Positions 8,383 to 16,781 of a stretch of DNA of 64,000 bases are shown here, piece after piece; positions within the stretch are counted from its first letter, which is position 1; the number at the start of each line of letters is the position of its first letter. Origin of the DNA: Bryobacteraceae bacterium (GTDB lineage: Bacteria; Acidobacteriota; Terriglobia; Bryobacterales; Bryobacteraceae); NCBI GenBank assembly GCA_030041495.1, contig JASHNT010000091.1, forward strand, positions 62,001 through 126,000, given 5' to 3'. Under the pieces are notes generated by a model. It was given only the letters and a program-made list of their open reading frames with translations. It ran no database searches and was not told the DNA's origin. The position numbers and the translations under genes were made by a program.

Positions 8383-10317
8383 ATGAGTAACGTACAAGTG
8401 ACCCTTCCCGACGGAAGTGAGCAGAGCCTTCCGGAAGGGACTCGGCCGATTGATGTGGCAGCGAAGATCAGTCAGAGATTGGCCGACGACGCGATCGTGG
8501 CGCGCGTGAACGGCGCGCTGTGGGATTTGAGCCGGCCCTTGGACGGCGATGCAAAGCTCGAAATCCTGACCACGAAAAGCGCGGAGGCGTTGCAGGTCTA
8601 CCGGCATTCGACCGCCCACCTGCTGGCCGCCGCGGTGCTGGAGCTGTTTCCGGAAACCAAGCTCGGCATCGGGCCGCCGATCGAGAACGGGTTCTATTAC
8701 GACTTCCAGCGCGAGACTCCGTTTACTCCGGAGGATCTGGAGAAGCTGGAGAAGCGGATGTGGGAGATCCAGGCTCGGGATCTGCCGTATGAGCGCAAGT
8801 ACACCAAGAAAGAAGACGGGCTGCGGTTGTACGCGGATCAACCGATGAAAGTCGAGCTGATTCAGGAGCGCGCGGCGGCCGTATTTTCCGAGTACACTCT
8901 GGGCCCGCACTTTATCGATTTTTGCCTCGGTCCGCATGTGCCCAGTACGAAAAAGATCAAGGCATTCAAGCTGCTCTCGATCGCGGGCGCGTACTGGAAG
9001 GGTGACGAACACAACCAGCAGTTGCAGCGCATCTACGGCACGGCGTTCTTCAACAAGAAGGATCTGGACGAGTACATCCACAAGCTGGAGGAAGCCAAGA
9101 AGCGCGACCATCGCAAGTTGGGGCAGGAGCTGGATCTGTTCAGCATCCAGGAGCTGGCGGGTCCGGGGCTGATCTTCTTCCATCCCAAGGGCGGGCGCGT
9201 GCGCAAGCTGATCGAGGACTGGATGCGCGATCAGTATCTGAAGCGCGGGTATTCGCTGGTCTACACTCCGCACGTGATGCGGGCGCATTTGTGGGAGACT
9301 TCGGGGCATCTCGAAAATTACGGCGAGAACATGTTCGCGGGGATGGAATTGGACGACGCCGAATACCGGCTGAAACCGATGAACTGCCCCGGTCATATTT
9401 TGATTTATCGCGACAAGCTGCGCAGCTATCGCGAGTTGCCGGTGCGGCTGGGCGAACTGGGGACGGTCTACCGCTATGAGCGCAGCGGAGTGATGCACGG
9501 ATTGATGCGCGTGCGCGGCTTCACGCAAGATGACGCTCACATCTTCTGCACTCCGGAGCAGGCCGAGGGTGAAGTGGTGAGCTGTTTGGAATTCGCCATC
9601 GATACACTGAAGGCTTTCGGATTCGACCAATTGGAAGCGGAGCTTTCCACCTGGGACGGCGGAAAGAGCGGAAAGTATCTTGGCTCGGCCGAGCAGTGGG
9701 AGCACGCGGAGAATGCGTTGAGGCGCGCGGCGGAGCGGGTGGGAATTGCGGCTCCTGTGAGTCCGGATGAGGCGGCGTTCTACGGGCCGAAGATCGACGT
9801 GAAATTGCTGGATGCGCTGGGGCGCAAGTGGCAGCTATCGACGGTGCAGTTCGATTGGAATTTGCCGGTGCGTTTCGGGCTCGAATACGTGGGTGAGGAC
9901 GGCAAGAAGCATCAGCCGACCATGGTGCATCGGGCGCTGTACGGCAGCGTGGAGCGTTTTTTTGGCATTCTGATCGAACATTATGCGGGTGCTTTTCCGG
10001 TGTGGCTGGCTCCGGTGCAAGCCGTCGTCATGCCGATTACCGACCGTCAGCTCGATTACGCGCGCAAGGTTTTCGAGAGATTGGAGGCCGAGGGATTTCG
10101 CGCGCAGCTAGACGATCGCAAGGAGAAGGTGAACCTGAAGATTCGCGAGGCGCAGGTGCAGAAAGTCCCGTACATGCTGGTGGTGGGCGATCGCGAAGCG
10201 GAAGCGGGAGCGGTTGCGGTGCGGCATCGCAAGCATGGCGACATGGGCGCGAAGCCGCTGGACGAATTTATCGCCGACCTGCGGGGCGTAGTGGATTTGA
10301 AGGTGACGGCGGATTAG
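8383..10317 (+). CDS. thrS: Threonyl-tRNA synthetase
   Basis: A 644-residue class II aminoacyl-tRNA synthetase that charges tRNA-Thr. It has the full bacterial architecture: an N-terminal TGS domain (residues 1-60), the editing/second additional domain with HSTAHLLAAAV near residue 76 and the CLGPHVPSTK motif, the class II catalytic core with MNCPGH and the YRYERSG motif 2 region, and a C-terminal anticodon-binding domain (about 540-644). Length is normal. ATG 8383 gives the typical MSNVQVTLPDGS N-terminus. It stands alone on its strand, with 89 bases between it and the divergent sigma gene. Confidence 0.98.
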   Translation: MSNVQVTLPDGSEQSLPEGTRPIDVAAKISQRLADDAIVARVNGALWDLSRPLDGDAKLEILTTKSAEALQVYRHSTAHLLAAAVLELFPETKLGIGPPIENGFYYDFQRETPFTPEDLEKLEKRMWEIQARDLPYERKYTKKEDGLRLYADQPMKVELIQERAAAVFSEYTLGPHFIDFCLGPHVPSTKKIKAFKLLSIAGAYWKGDEHNQQLQRIYGTAFFNKKDLDEYIHKLEEAKKRDHRKLGQELDLFSIQELAGPGLIFFHPKGGRVRKLIEDWMRDQYLKRGYSLVYTPHVMRAHLWETSGHLENYGENMFAGMELDDAEYRLKPMNCPGHILIYRDKLRSYRELPVRLGELGTVYRYERSGVMHGLMRVRGFTQDDAHIFCTPEQAEGEVVSCLEFAIDTLKAFGFDQLEAELSTWDGGKSGKYLGSAEQWEHAENALRRAAERVGIAAPVSPDEAAFYGPKIDVKLLDALGRKWQLSTVQFDWNLPVRFGLEYVGEDGKKHQPTMVHRALYGSVERFFGILIEHYAGAFPVWLAPVQAVVMPITDRQLDYARKVFERLEAEGFRAQLDDRKEKVNLKIREAQVQKVPYMLVVGDREAEAGAVAVRHRKHGDMGAKPLDEFIADLRGVVDLKVTAD

Positions 10318-10385
10318 CTGGGGGCGCCGGGTCTCGGCGCGACATAACCCTTTATCTGGCGCTCAGGTTCATAGAAATGCGAAGT

Positions 10386-10436
10386 GTTGTCGAATGTCGA
10401 CCCATGATGCAACGATTGTTGTCGAATGTCAACAAT
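10386..10436. promoter_or_regulatory. Paired operator-like repeats upstream of radical SAM gene
   Basis: Two near-identical 16-mers, GTTGTCGAATGTCGAC (10386-10401) and GTTGTCGAATGTCAAC (10418-10433), are spaced exactly 32 bp apart, about three helical turns. The second is also a 7-bp dyad, ATTGTTG (10415-10421) and CAACAAT (10430-10436), around an 8-base centre. It ends six bases before the GTG start of the radical SAM gene. The phasing and dyad suggest a dimeric regulator binding cooperatively. The regulator is not identified. Confidence 0.55.
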
Positions 10437-10441
10437 AGAGT

Positions 10442-11275
10442 GTGGAGACCGTCCGGCATTCGGAAGCGCGAAGCATTCTGAGCCCGGTGAGCGGGTTCAT
10501 CGCGGAAGCCGGATTCACGCATTCGCTCACCCCCGCGCGGAACTGCACCTTCGGCTGCGCCTATTGTTACGTGCCGACTTTGGGGATTTACGGCGGGCTC
10601 AAGCAAGAAGACTGGCAGAAGTGGGGACAGTTCACCACGTTCAAATCGAACGCGGCGGCGCTGCTCAGACGGGAGTTGCGAAGCGACCAGAAGATTTACT
10701 GTTCGCCATTGGTGGATCCGTACCAGCCGGCGGAAGAAGCCGAGCGCGCGATGCCGGGTATTCTCGATGCCGTGCTCGCGCATCCGCCACGCACGCTCGC
10801 CATCCAGACACGAGGGCTGCTGATTCTGCGGGATCTTGACAGGCTGCAGAATCTCAACCAGCGGACCAGGCTGCGCGTGAGCTTCTCGATTCCGAGCAAT
10901 CGAGCGGAGATTCTGCGCTGGTATGAGCCGCGTTGCGCAAGCTTCGCCGAGCGACTGGAGACCATCGCTGCGCTGGGGAAAGCCGGCATCGAGACTTACG
11001 CGACTCTGGCTCCGCTATTGCCTTGCGATCCGGAAGAGCTGACGCGAGCAGCGATGGAGGCCTCCGGCGGGCTGGTGATTGGCGATCCGTTGCACGTGAG
11101 AAGTGTAAAGCGGCAGGGGGCCACCACTCGCGAAGCGGCGTTCCGGATCGCGGAGGTGCGGGAACATGGGGAATGGTTCGATCCGGCATATCAGGAGAGG
11201 ATCGTCGCGCGGATTAAGAATGTTGCGCCGGGGTTCCTGACCGGACCATCGGGGTTTGCCAGACTGGCAATATGA
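10442..11275 (+). CDS. Radical SAM protein of the Rv2578c / SplB-like group
   Basis: A 277-residue radical SAM enzyme. The iron-sulfur motif CTFGCAYCY (residues 35-43) has the Cx3Cx2C spacing, and the context around it (AEAGFTHSLTPARNC and a following PTLGIYGG) matches the family that includes actinobacterial Rv2578c and is related to spore photoproduct lyase. The rest forms a partial TIM barrel. The substrate is unknown; DNA lesion repair has been suggested for relatives. GTG 10442 is the first usable start after a stop at 10436-10438, and no strong ribosome-binding site is visible. The gene overlaps the following aldehyde dehydrogenase by four bases (ATGA) and has paired operator-like repeats just upstream. 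Confidence 0.82.
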   Translation: METVRHSEARSILSPVSGFIAEAGFTHSLTPARNCTFGCAYCYVPTLGIYGGLKQEDWQKWGQFTTFKSNAAALLRRELRSDQKIYCSPLVDPYQPAEEAERAMPGILDAVLAHPPRTLAIQTRGLLILRDLDRLQNLNQRTRLRVSFSIPSNRAEILRWYEPRCASFAERLETIAALGKAGIETYATLAPLLPCDPEELTRAAMEASGGLVIGDPLHVRSVKRQGATTREAAFRIAEVREHGEWFDPAYQERIVARIKNVAPGFLTGPSGFARLAI

Positions 11276-12702
11276 AGACCGAGATCGTCTCCTATAATCC
11301 GGCGACGGGCGCGGAATTGGGTCGCGTGCCGCTGGCGAGCGAGCAGGACTACGAGCGCACGGCGGAACTCGCATCGAGAACGTTTGAGCGCTGGCGGATG
11401 TTACCGGCTCCGCAGCGCGGGGAGATCGTGAGGGAGATCGGAGACGAGCTGCGCAAGGCCAAGGGTGAGCTGGGACGGCTGGTGACTCTCGAAGCCGGAA
11501 AAATCATCGCCGAGGGGCAAGGTGAAGTACAGGAGATGATCGACGTTGCCAGCTTCGCGGCGGGCCTGTCGCGGCAGCTCTACGGGCTCACCATGCCGAG
11601 CGAGCGCCCCGGACATCGTATGTATGAGCAATGGCACCCGCTGGGGCCGGTCGGCGTGATCACGGCGTTCAATTTCCCGGCCGCAGTGTGGGCATGGAAC
11701 GCGCTGATCGCAATGGTGTGCGGCGATACGGTGATCTGGAAGCCATCGCTCAAAACGCCACTGTGTGCGGTGGAAGTGCAGAGGATTTGCGGCGGCGTGC
11801 TGGCTCGGCATGGATGGGAGGGCGTGCTGAATCTGGCCATCGGCGAGGATCAGGTGGTGGGTGAGCGGATGATTCGCGATCCACGGCTGCCTCTGATCAG
11901 CGCGACGGGATCGGTGAGAATGGGCAAACATATCGCGCCGGTTGTGGCGGCGAGGCTGGGGCGGACGCTGCTCGAGTTAGGCGGGAACAACGGGGTGATC
12001 GTGATGGACGATGCCGCTCCGGATTTGGTGGTGCGCGCGGTGCTGTTCGGGGCGGTAGGGACGGCGGGGCAACGCTGCACGTCGATTCGGAGGCTGTTTC
12101 TGCAACGCGGTTGCGCGGCCAAGATCGCGGAGAAATTGATTGCGGCGTACAAGCAGATTCGCATCGGCGATCCTGTGGATAAGGCGACGCTGATGGGGCC
12201 GTTGATCGACGGCGAAGCGGTCGCCAATATGATGCGCGGGATCGAGACGATCAAGGCTCAAGGCGGCGAGGTGCTGTACGGCGGCCGGCGGCTGGACGGC
12301 TGCTTCGTCGAGCCCACGATCGTGCGGTCGCGCGCGGACATGCCGGTTGTTAAAGAAGAGATTTTCGCTCCGGTGCTGCATGTGATCGAATTCGACACGC
12401 TGGATCAAGCGATCGCGTGGCACAACGACGTGCCGCAGGGGCTCTCCTCCGCGATCTTTACGGACAGCGTGAAAGGTGCGGAGTTTTTCTTGAGCGCGCG
12501 AGGCAGCGATTGCGGCATCGCTAACGTGAACATCGGTACCAGCGGCGCGGAGATCGGCGGGGCTTTCGGAGGCGAAAAAGAAACGGGGGGCGGGCGCGAG
12601 TCCGGCAGCGACGCCTGGAAAGCTTACATGCGGCGGCAGACGGTGACCGTTAATTATTCGGGCCAGATGCCGCTGGCGCAGGGAATACGGTTCGATTTGT
12701 GA
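11272..12702 (+). CDS. Aldehyde dehydrogenase, ALDH7/AmaB-like
   Basis: A 476-residue NAD-dependent aldehyde dehydrogenase. The C-terminal region (GSDCGIANVNIGTSGAEIGGAF, then EKETGGGRESGSDAWKAYMRR) is characteristic of the ALDH7 (antiquitin) branch, which oxidises alpha-aminoadipate semialdehyde / piperideine-6-carboxylate in lysine breakdown. The active-site Glu lies in LLELGGNNG and the catalytic Cys in GTAGQRCTS. Length is slightly short for the family but complete. It overlaps the radical SAM gene by ATGA, so the two are co-translated, although no shared pathway is obvious. ALDH7 membership is confident; the exact substrate is inferred. Confidence 0.88.
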   Translation: MKTEIVSYNPATGAELGRVPLASEQDYERTAELASRTFERWRMLPAPQRGEIVREIGDELRKAKGELGRLVTLEAGKIIAEGQGEVQEMIDVASFAAGLSRQLYGLTMPSERPGHRMYEQWHPLGPVGVITAFNFPAAVWAWNALIAMVCGDTVIWKPSLKTPLCAVEVQRICGGVLARHGWEGVLNLAIGEDQVVGERMIRDPRLPLISATGSVRMGKHIAPVVAARLGRTLLELGGNNGVIVMDDAAPDLVVRAVLFGAVGTAGQRCTSIRRLFLQRGCAAKIAEKLIAAYKQIRIGDPVDKATLMGPLIDGEAVANMMRGIETIKAQGGEVLYGGRRLDGCFVEPTIVRSRADMPVVKEEIFAPVLHVIEFDTLDQAIAWHNDVPQGLSSAIFTDSVKGAEFFLSARGSDCGIANVNIGTSGAEIGGAFGGEKETGGGRESGSDAWKAYMRRQTVTVNYSGQMPLAQGIRFDL

Positions 12703-12711
12703 GCCCTGCTT

Positions 12712-13203
12712 TTAGGGGCGATTGACGTGGGTGATCTTGCCGGAGGCGTCCATGAAGTCGCCGGGCTGCATTCCGGCTGGGCACGCGCCGGTATATTTCT
12801 GGTCCTGGATGATCGTTGACTCAGCCGTCCCGTATAGGGCGGGAGTATAGGTTGCATGAGTTTCGGCATGCACGGAAGAGTTTCCGCCGAAAGTAGTAAC
12901 GGTTTTGCTCTTGGACACGCTGCCCTGCACGTTGCATTCTTCCTCCACCGTCATGGTGTTGCCGGACGAGGTTTCGGTGTAGGTCTTGCAGATCTGTTTC
13001 TGTTTCGCTTCCGCCTGCTGGCGAATGCGGAGGTCGTATTCGTGATTCCGGCAAATGGAACGGGTTCCATCGACCTTTTTATTGCCGGGGTTGTCGATGC
13101 TAGTGGAATGGATCGACCAGAGGCCCTCTTTCATGGCGGGTGGATCGGCGGCGAAGAGGGCGAAACTGGCCAGAGAAATGGCAGCCGGAAGGGTTCTCTT
13201 CAT
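12712..13203 (-). CDS. DUF3617-family secreted protein
   Basis: A 163-residue exported protein with an N-terminal signal peptide (about residues 1-18, ending ALFAADP). The mature domain matches DUF3617 in pattern: a PAMKEGLWSIHST strand at the start, paired cysteines (for example ICRNHEYD, QICKTY, ECNVQ, GACPAGMQPGD) and a C-terminal GDFMDASGKI. DUF3617 proteins are periplasmic or outer-membrane associated and of unknown function; they are common in Acidobacteria and Proteobacteria. It converges on the ALDH gene with nine bases between stops and probably has its own promoter at about 13204-13234, downstream of the ADOP permease gene. Confidence 0.75.
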   Translation of the reverse strand: MKRTLPAAISLASFALFAADPPAMKEGLWSIHSTSIDNPGNKKVDGTRSICRNHEYDLRIRQQAEAKQKQICKTYTETSSGNTMTVEEECNVQGSVSKSKTVTTFGGNSSVHAETHATYTPALYGTAESTIIQDQKYTGACPAGMQPGDFMDASGKITHVNRP

Positions 13204-13234
13204 GGACTGAGTATAGCCGCTTTCTACACTGCTG

Positions 13235-15847
13235 TCAGTCGCAGTGCAGGGTCTCGACGGGGTTCACGCGCAGGGCTTTTCGAGCCGGAAGATAGCTGGC
13301 GAGAAGTGAAGTCGCAGCGAGTACGAGGGCGACTGCGATGGAAGTGGGCACGTCCGGCGGAGGAGTTTTGAAAACGACGGCGGCGAGGATGCGGCTGAGG
13401 GCGATCGCGCCCGTTAATCCGCAAGCGATGCCCCAGGCGATCAGGATCAGAGTGCGCCGCATGATCAACCAGAGAATCTCCCGGTTACGTGCGCCGAGGG
13501 CCATGCGGATGCCGATTTCGCGGGTGCGGCGGCTCACGGAATAGGCGAGCAGTGCATAGATGCCGGCTGCGGCCAGCAGGAGTACGAGGGCGCCGAGGAC
13601 GCCAAAGATAAAAATCGCCACGTGGGCGTTGTTGGTGAAGCGGCTAAGGTAATCGTCGAAGCTCTGGATGCTGACCCAGAGGGAGGGATCGGCGGCGCGA
13701 ATGATTTGGCGAAGCTCGGCGGCGACGATGGAGGGGTCAGCGCTGGCGCGGACCAGGATTTCCATGGGGTGGAGGTTGCGCCCCCCGGCCAGCACGTAGG
13801 CAGCGTCCTGGCTGGCCGGAATATAGACGCTGGGGAAACCGGGAATGGGGCCGGTGTGGCTGTCGCGGAAGACATCAGCCGTGACTCCGACGACTTCAAA
13901 GAATGATCCCGTGACGGTTTCGAGCGTCGCCCCAAGTGGTTCCCGGCCTATAAGGAATGTGTCCGCGAAGCTTTGGCTGACGATGGCGACGCGGGCAGAG
14001 CCGGCGCGATCGGCGGAGGTGAATGGGCGGCCGCGAAGGATGCGGAGGTCCACGGTCGAGAAGAACTGGGGCGAGACGCGATGGCAGACGGAGGCGCTGC
14101 GGGCGACTTGCGCAGTTTTGATCTGGCAGGAGCCGGCGAATAAGGGGGAGTCGTCGGTGAAAGCGACGGAGGCGACGCCGGGAAGAACGCGGAAGCGGTC
14201 GCGCAGCTCCTCCCGGAAACTCTCGGCGCGCGTGTCGTCGTAGCCTTGATCTTTCAGGCGGAAGCCCAGCCCGATCAGGTGCGAGGAATCGAAGGACGTT
14301 CGAAGGCCACCGGATTGAGCCGCGCGAATCAAGAGAACGGCGCCGATCAACAGCATCAGCGAAAGCGCGAGCGGAACAACGACCAGGAGATTGCGGCGCG
14401 ATCCGACTTTGATAGTCGACGCTTCGGTTCCGGCCGTGCCGCCGGAGTGCAGAGCCTGGGCGAGATTGGTTTTGGTTACGGCGAGAGCGGGGCCAAGCCC
14501 GAAGGAGACGCCAGTGACCAGAGACAGAAGCAGGCCGCAGAAAAGCACGTGACGATCAGGTCGCCGATCCAGGTAGGGCAGGCTGGCCAGGAGCCATCTG
14601 GCGAGCCAGGTGGAGAGCAGGACGCCGAGAAGTCCGCCGGTGACCGCGAGGAGCAGGCTTTCGGTGAGGAGCTGCGAGATGAGCCGGGCGCGACTGGCCC
14701 CGAGTGAAAGACGGACACCGAGCTCGCGGCGGCGCACGCTGGCTCGGGCGAGCAGGAGGCTCGCGAGGTTGGAGCAGGCGATGAGGAGGATCATCGCGAT
14801 GGCGAGATCGATCGCGAAGACTGCTTCGGCACGCTGACGGGAGGCTTCGGGAGGAACGTCGTCGGGGAAGACGGTGACTCGCACGGCGCTTTGGTTGGGA
14901 GGTCCTGCGGGAAGCAGAGCCCCGGGACTGCCTTCTGCGAACGATGCCGTGAGGGCTTGGAACTCGGTTTGGGCTTGCGCTAGACCGGTTCCGGGCCGCA
15001 GCCGGGCATTCAACATCAAGCCGGTGTTTGCCGGCAAGAGGGGTTCGAAATCGATGGGCAGGAAAAGATCGGCCGTGTCGGCGGTGTGAAAGCGCGGATC
15101 GGCGACGCCAATGATTGTGACGGCGTGGTTGTTGAGCAAGATGGTCTGACCGATGACGCCGGGATCTCCGCCGAACCGGCGGTGCCAGAAAGAATGGCTA
15201 AGGACAGCGAGGGGCGCGCGGGTTTCTTCATCGCTGAAGCTGTCGCCTAGCGCCGGATGGAATCCACGAACAGAGAGGAAGTTGGGGGATTCGAAACGGG
15301 CCAGGATTTCCTCGGCTTCTGCCGAGGCGGTGGGAGTGCCGAGAACCAGACTGGCGGGCTCGGATTCGGCGGTAAGTTCGGCGATACGGACGGAATGTTC
15401 TTGAAGGTATCGGAGTTCGGGAGCGGAAAAATCGCCGACGTTGTTGTTGCGATTGATGCTGACATAGGTTTCCGGATGCAGCACATCGTCCGTTGGGCGA
15501 ACACCGAAGCCGCGGATCTGGGTGCTGGCGCTGACAAAGGCGAACAAAGCCGTGCTGACGGCGATGCCGAGGGCGAGACCGAGGACCGTGAGGAGGCTGA
15601 ACTTCGGCTCCTTGCGAAACGTTCGGATGGCGAAGCGGAGATCGCGAAGCAAGTGTTGGGCGGGCATCCAGCTACGGGATTCGTAGAAGCGTTCTTCGGC
15701 AATGGTGCGGTTGCCGAGCGCTTGCCTGGACGTTGCTCGGGCATCTTCCTCGGAGAGCCCCTCGGCACGGAGTGCTTCGGCCTCCAGTTGGAGATGCGCT
15801 TCGAGCTCGGCCTGAAAGTCTTCGTGTTTGCGCCCGCGCCACCGCAT
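13235..15847 (-). CDS. ADOP-type duplicated ABC transporter permease
   Basis: An 870-residue MacB/FtsX-family permease in which two permease halves are fused. It has a short cytoplasmic N-terminal region (about residues 1-75), a first transmembrane helix near residues 84-106, a large periplasmic MacB_PCD domain, a cluster of helices around 345-470, a second periplasmic domain and a C-terminal FtsX-like trio (about 745-860). This is the acidobacterial duplicated orphan permease layout: no ATPase gene adjoins it. Four bases upstream is a padR gene, the usual partner, so expression is probably under PadR control. The transported compound is unknown; relatives export antibiotics or lipopeptides, or work with lipoproteins. 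Confidence 0.9.
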   Translation of the reverse strand: MRWRGRKHEDFQAELEAHLQLEAEALRAEGLSEEDARATSRQALGNRTIAEERFYESRSWMPAQHLLRDLRFAIRTFRKEPKFSLLTVLGLALGIAVSTALFAFVSASTQIRGFGVRPTDDVLHPETYVSINRNNNVGDFSAPELRYLQEHSVRIAELTAESEPASLVLGTPTASAEAEEILARFESPNFLSVRGFHPALGDSFSDEETRAPLAVLSHSFWHRRFGGDPGVIGQTILLNNHAVTIIGVADPRFHTADTADLFLPIDFEPLLPANTGLMLNARLRPGTGLAQAQTEFQALTASFAEGSPGALLPAGPPNQSAVRVTVFPDDVPPEASRQRAEAVFAIDLAIAMILLIACSNLASLLLARASVRRRELGVRLSLGASRARLISQLLTESLLLAVTGGLLGVLLSTWLARWLLASLPYLDRRPDRHVLFCGLLLSLVTGVSFGLGPALAVTKTNLAQALHSGGTAGTEASTIKVGSRRNLLVVVPLALSLMLLIGAVLLIRAAQSGGLRTSFDSSHLIGLGFRLKDQGYDDTRAESFREELRDRFRVLPGVASVAFTDDSPLFAGSCQIKTAQVARSASVCHRVSPQFFSTVDLRILRGRPFTSADRAGSARVAIVSQSFADTFLIGREPLGATLETVTGSFFEVVGVTADVFRDSHTGPIPGFPSVYIPASQDAAYVLAGGRNLHPMEILVRASADPSIVAAELRQIIRAADPSLWVSIQSFDDYLSRFTNNAHVAIFIFGVLGALVLLLAAAGIYALLAYSVSRRTREIGIRMALGARNREILWLIMRRTLILIAWGIACGLTGAIALSRILAAVVFKTPPPDVPTSIAVALVLAATSLLASYLPARKALRVNPVETLHCD

Positions 15848-15851
15848 GAAG

Positions 15852-16199
15852 TCAGCCCCCTTCCGGTCCGAGCACCCGTCCGATCGCCGTAGCCAGCTTG
15901 CGCCACTGGCCGGTTTCCTGCATCAACTGCTTTCGTCCGGCGGGGGTGATTTTATAAAAGCGCGCGCGGCGATTGTTGGCAGAGGTGCCCCACTCGGCTT
16001 CGATCCAACCCTTGGATTCCAGACGCTGCAAAGCGGGATAGAGGGTGCCGTGGTCGACCAGGAGAACGTCTTCGGATTGCCGCTGGATGGCTCGCGCGAC
16101 CCCCTGGCCGTGCTGCGGGCCGAAGAGCAATGTACGGAGAATCAGCAGGTCAAGCGTTCCCTGAAGAAGATTGATGCGACCCGGATCTTGGGTGGCCAT
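15852..16199 (-). CDS. PadR-family transcriptional regulator
   Basis: A 115-residue winged-helix repressor of the PadR family. It has [17 protein letters not shown] at the N-terminus, the [23 protein letters not shown] recognition region and a [10 protein letters not shown] wing, then a short C-terminal dimerisation helix. The open frame extends to a TTG at 16208, but that codon lies inside the -10 box of the upstream promoter. ATG 16199 ([12 protein letters not shown]) is therefore the better start, and the transcript would be leaderless or nearly so. It is followed at four bases by the ADOP permease. Inverted CTTGGGT/ACCCAAG repeats in the promoter are probably its own operator. Confidence 0.92.
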   Translation of the reverse strand: MATQDPGRINLLQGTLDLLILRTLLFGPQHGQGVARAIQRQSEDVLLVDHGTLYPALQRLESKGWIEAEWGTSANNRRARFYKITPAGRKQLMQETGQWRKLATAIGRVLGPEGG

Positions 16200-16202
16200 C
16201 CG

Positions 16203-16242
16203 ACCCAAGCATACGCCGACTTGGGTGGAGTGTCAACCCAAG
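16203..16242 (-). promoter_or_regulatory. padR-ADOP promoter with internal palindromic operator
   Basis: On the minus strand there is a consensus -35 TTGACA (16236-16231), a 17-base spacer and -10 TATGCT (16213-16208), ending nine bases before the PadR ATG at 16199. Three 7-bp elements overlap it: ACCCAAG at 16203-16209, CTTGGGT at 16220-16226 and ACCCAAG at 16236-16242. They form two back-to-back dyads across the -10 to -35 region. This is the position expected for a repressor that shuts off its own operon when bound. Confidence 0.72.
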
Positions 16243-16245
16243 GGG

Positions 16246-16776
16246 CTACTGCTTCAGCAGATCCTGCACCGCCTGGCGCGTGGAGGCTTCTTCGTTCTTG
16301 AAGAACGGCTCATTTCCGGAGACCTGCTGGCGAACGGTTCCCTTGCGATCGATGAACATGAAGATGGGCACGTAAGCGTGTTGCGCGTTTGTGCCCAGGT
16401 CACCCAACTGAATGATCTGGTTCTGATTCAAATATCCGATCTGAAAACGGGGCCGATGTTGTTGGACGAACGTGTTCAGGAGATACTGCGCATTGGGATC
16501 GCCGACGGCGGCCACCACTTGAAATCCGCGGGGCGCGAAATCCAGCTGAATGCGGTTGAGGATGTCGATGGACTTGATGCACGTCTGACAATCCATGGAC
16601 ATCACCGCCATCAAAACCACTTTGCCCCGGTATTGTTTCAGATTGAGAGCCTTGCCGGAAGGCATGGAAATAGGCACGTCGGCCAGAGGGCGAGGCGTGA
16701 CCCCGAAAGCAGCGGCCGCGGCGAAAAGTACGGCGGCAGCGCCGAGAAGTGGTTGATTCCGTCCGAAAGATTGCAT
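16246..16776 (-). CDS. Thioredoxin-like (TlpA/AhpC-TSA) exported protein
   Basis: A 176-residue thioredoxin-fold protein. A hydrophobic N-terminal segment (about residues 9-25) is a signal peptide or membrane anchor, so it acts outside the cytoplasm. The active-site motif is Cys63-Gln-Thr-Cys66 (MSMDCQTC), preceded by the KVVLMAVMS strand and followed by the VPIFMFIDRKG cis-proline region typical of TlpA/ResA proteins. It may reduce periplasmic disulfides or act in cytochrome maturation; no maturation genes are nearby, so the substrate is open. It is transcribed in the same direction as ftsK, six bases downstream of the ftsK stop. Confidence 0.78.
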   Translation of the reverse strand: MQSFGRNQPLLGAAAVLFAAAAAFGVTPRPLADVPISMPSGKALNLKQYRGKVVLMAVMSMDCQTCIKSIDILNRIQLDFAPRGFQVVAAVGDPNAQYLLNTFVQQHRPRFQIGYLNQNQIIQLGDLGTNAQHAYVPIFMFIDRKGTVRQQVSGNEPFFKNEEASTRQAVQDLLKQ

Positions 16777-16781
16777 CGTTG

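Noticed and set aside
8365-9705. 446-codon minus-strand frame across thrS
   Set aside because: Wholly inside the confirmed thrS gene in antisense; composition artefact of high G+C.
10386-10436. Possible CRISPR repeats
   Set aside because: Only two 16-base copies with a short interval; no array, no cas genes.
12697-12718. Possible terminator (CCCT...AGGG) between ALDH and DUF3617
   Set aside because: Only a 4-bp stem; too weak to support.
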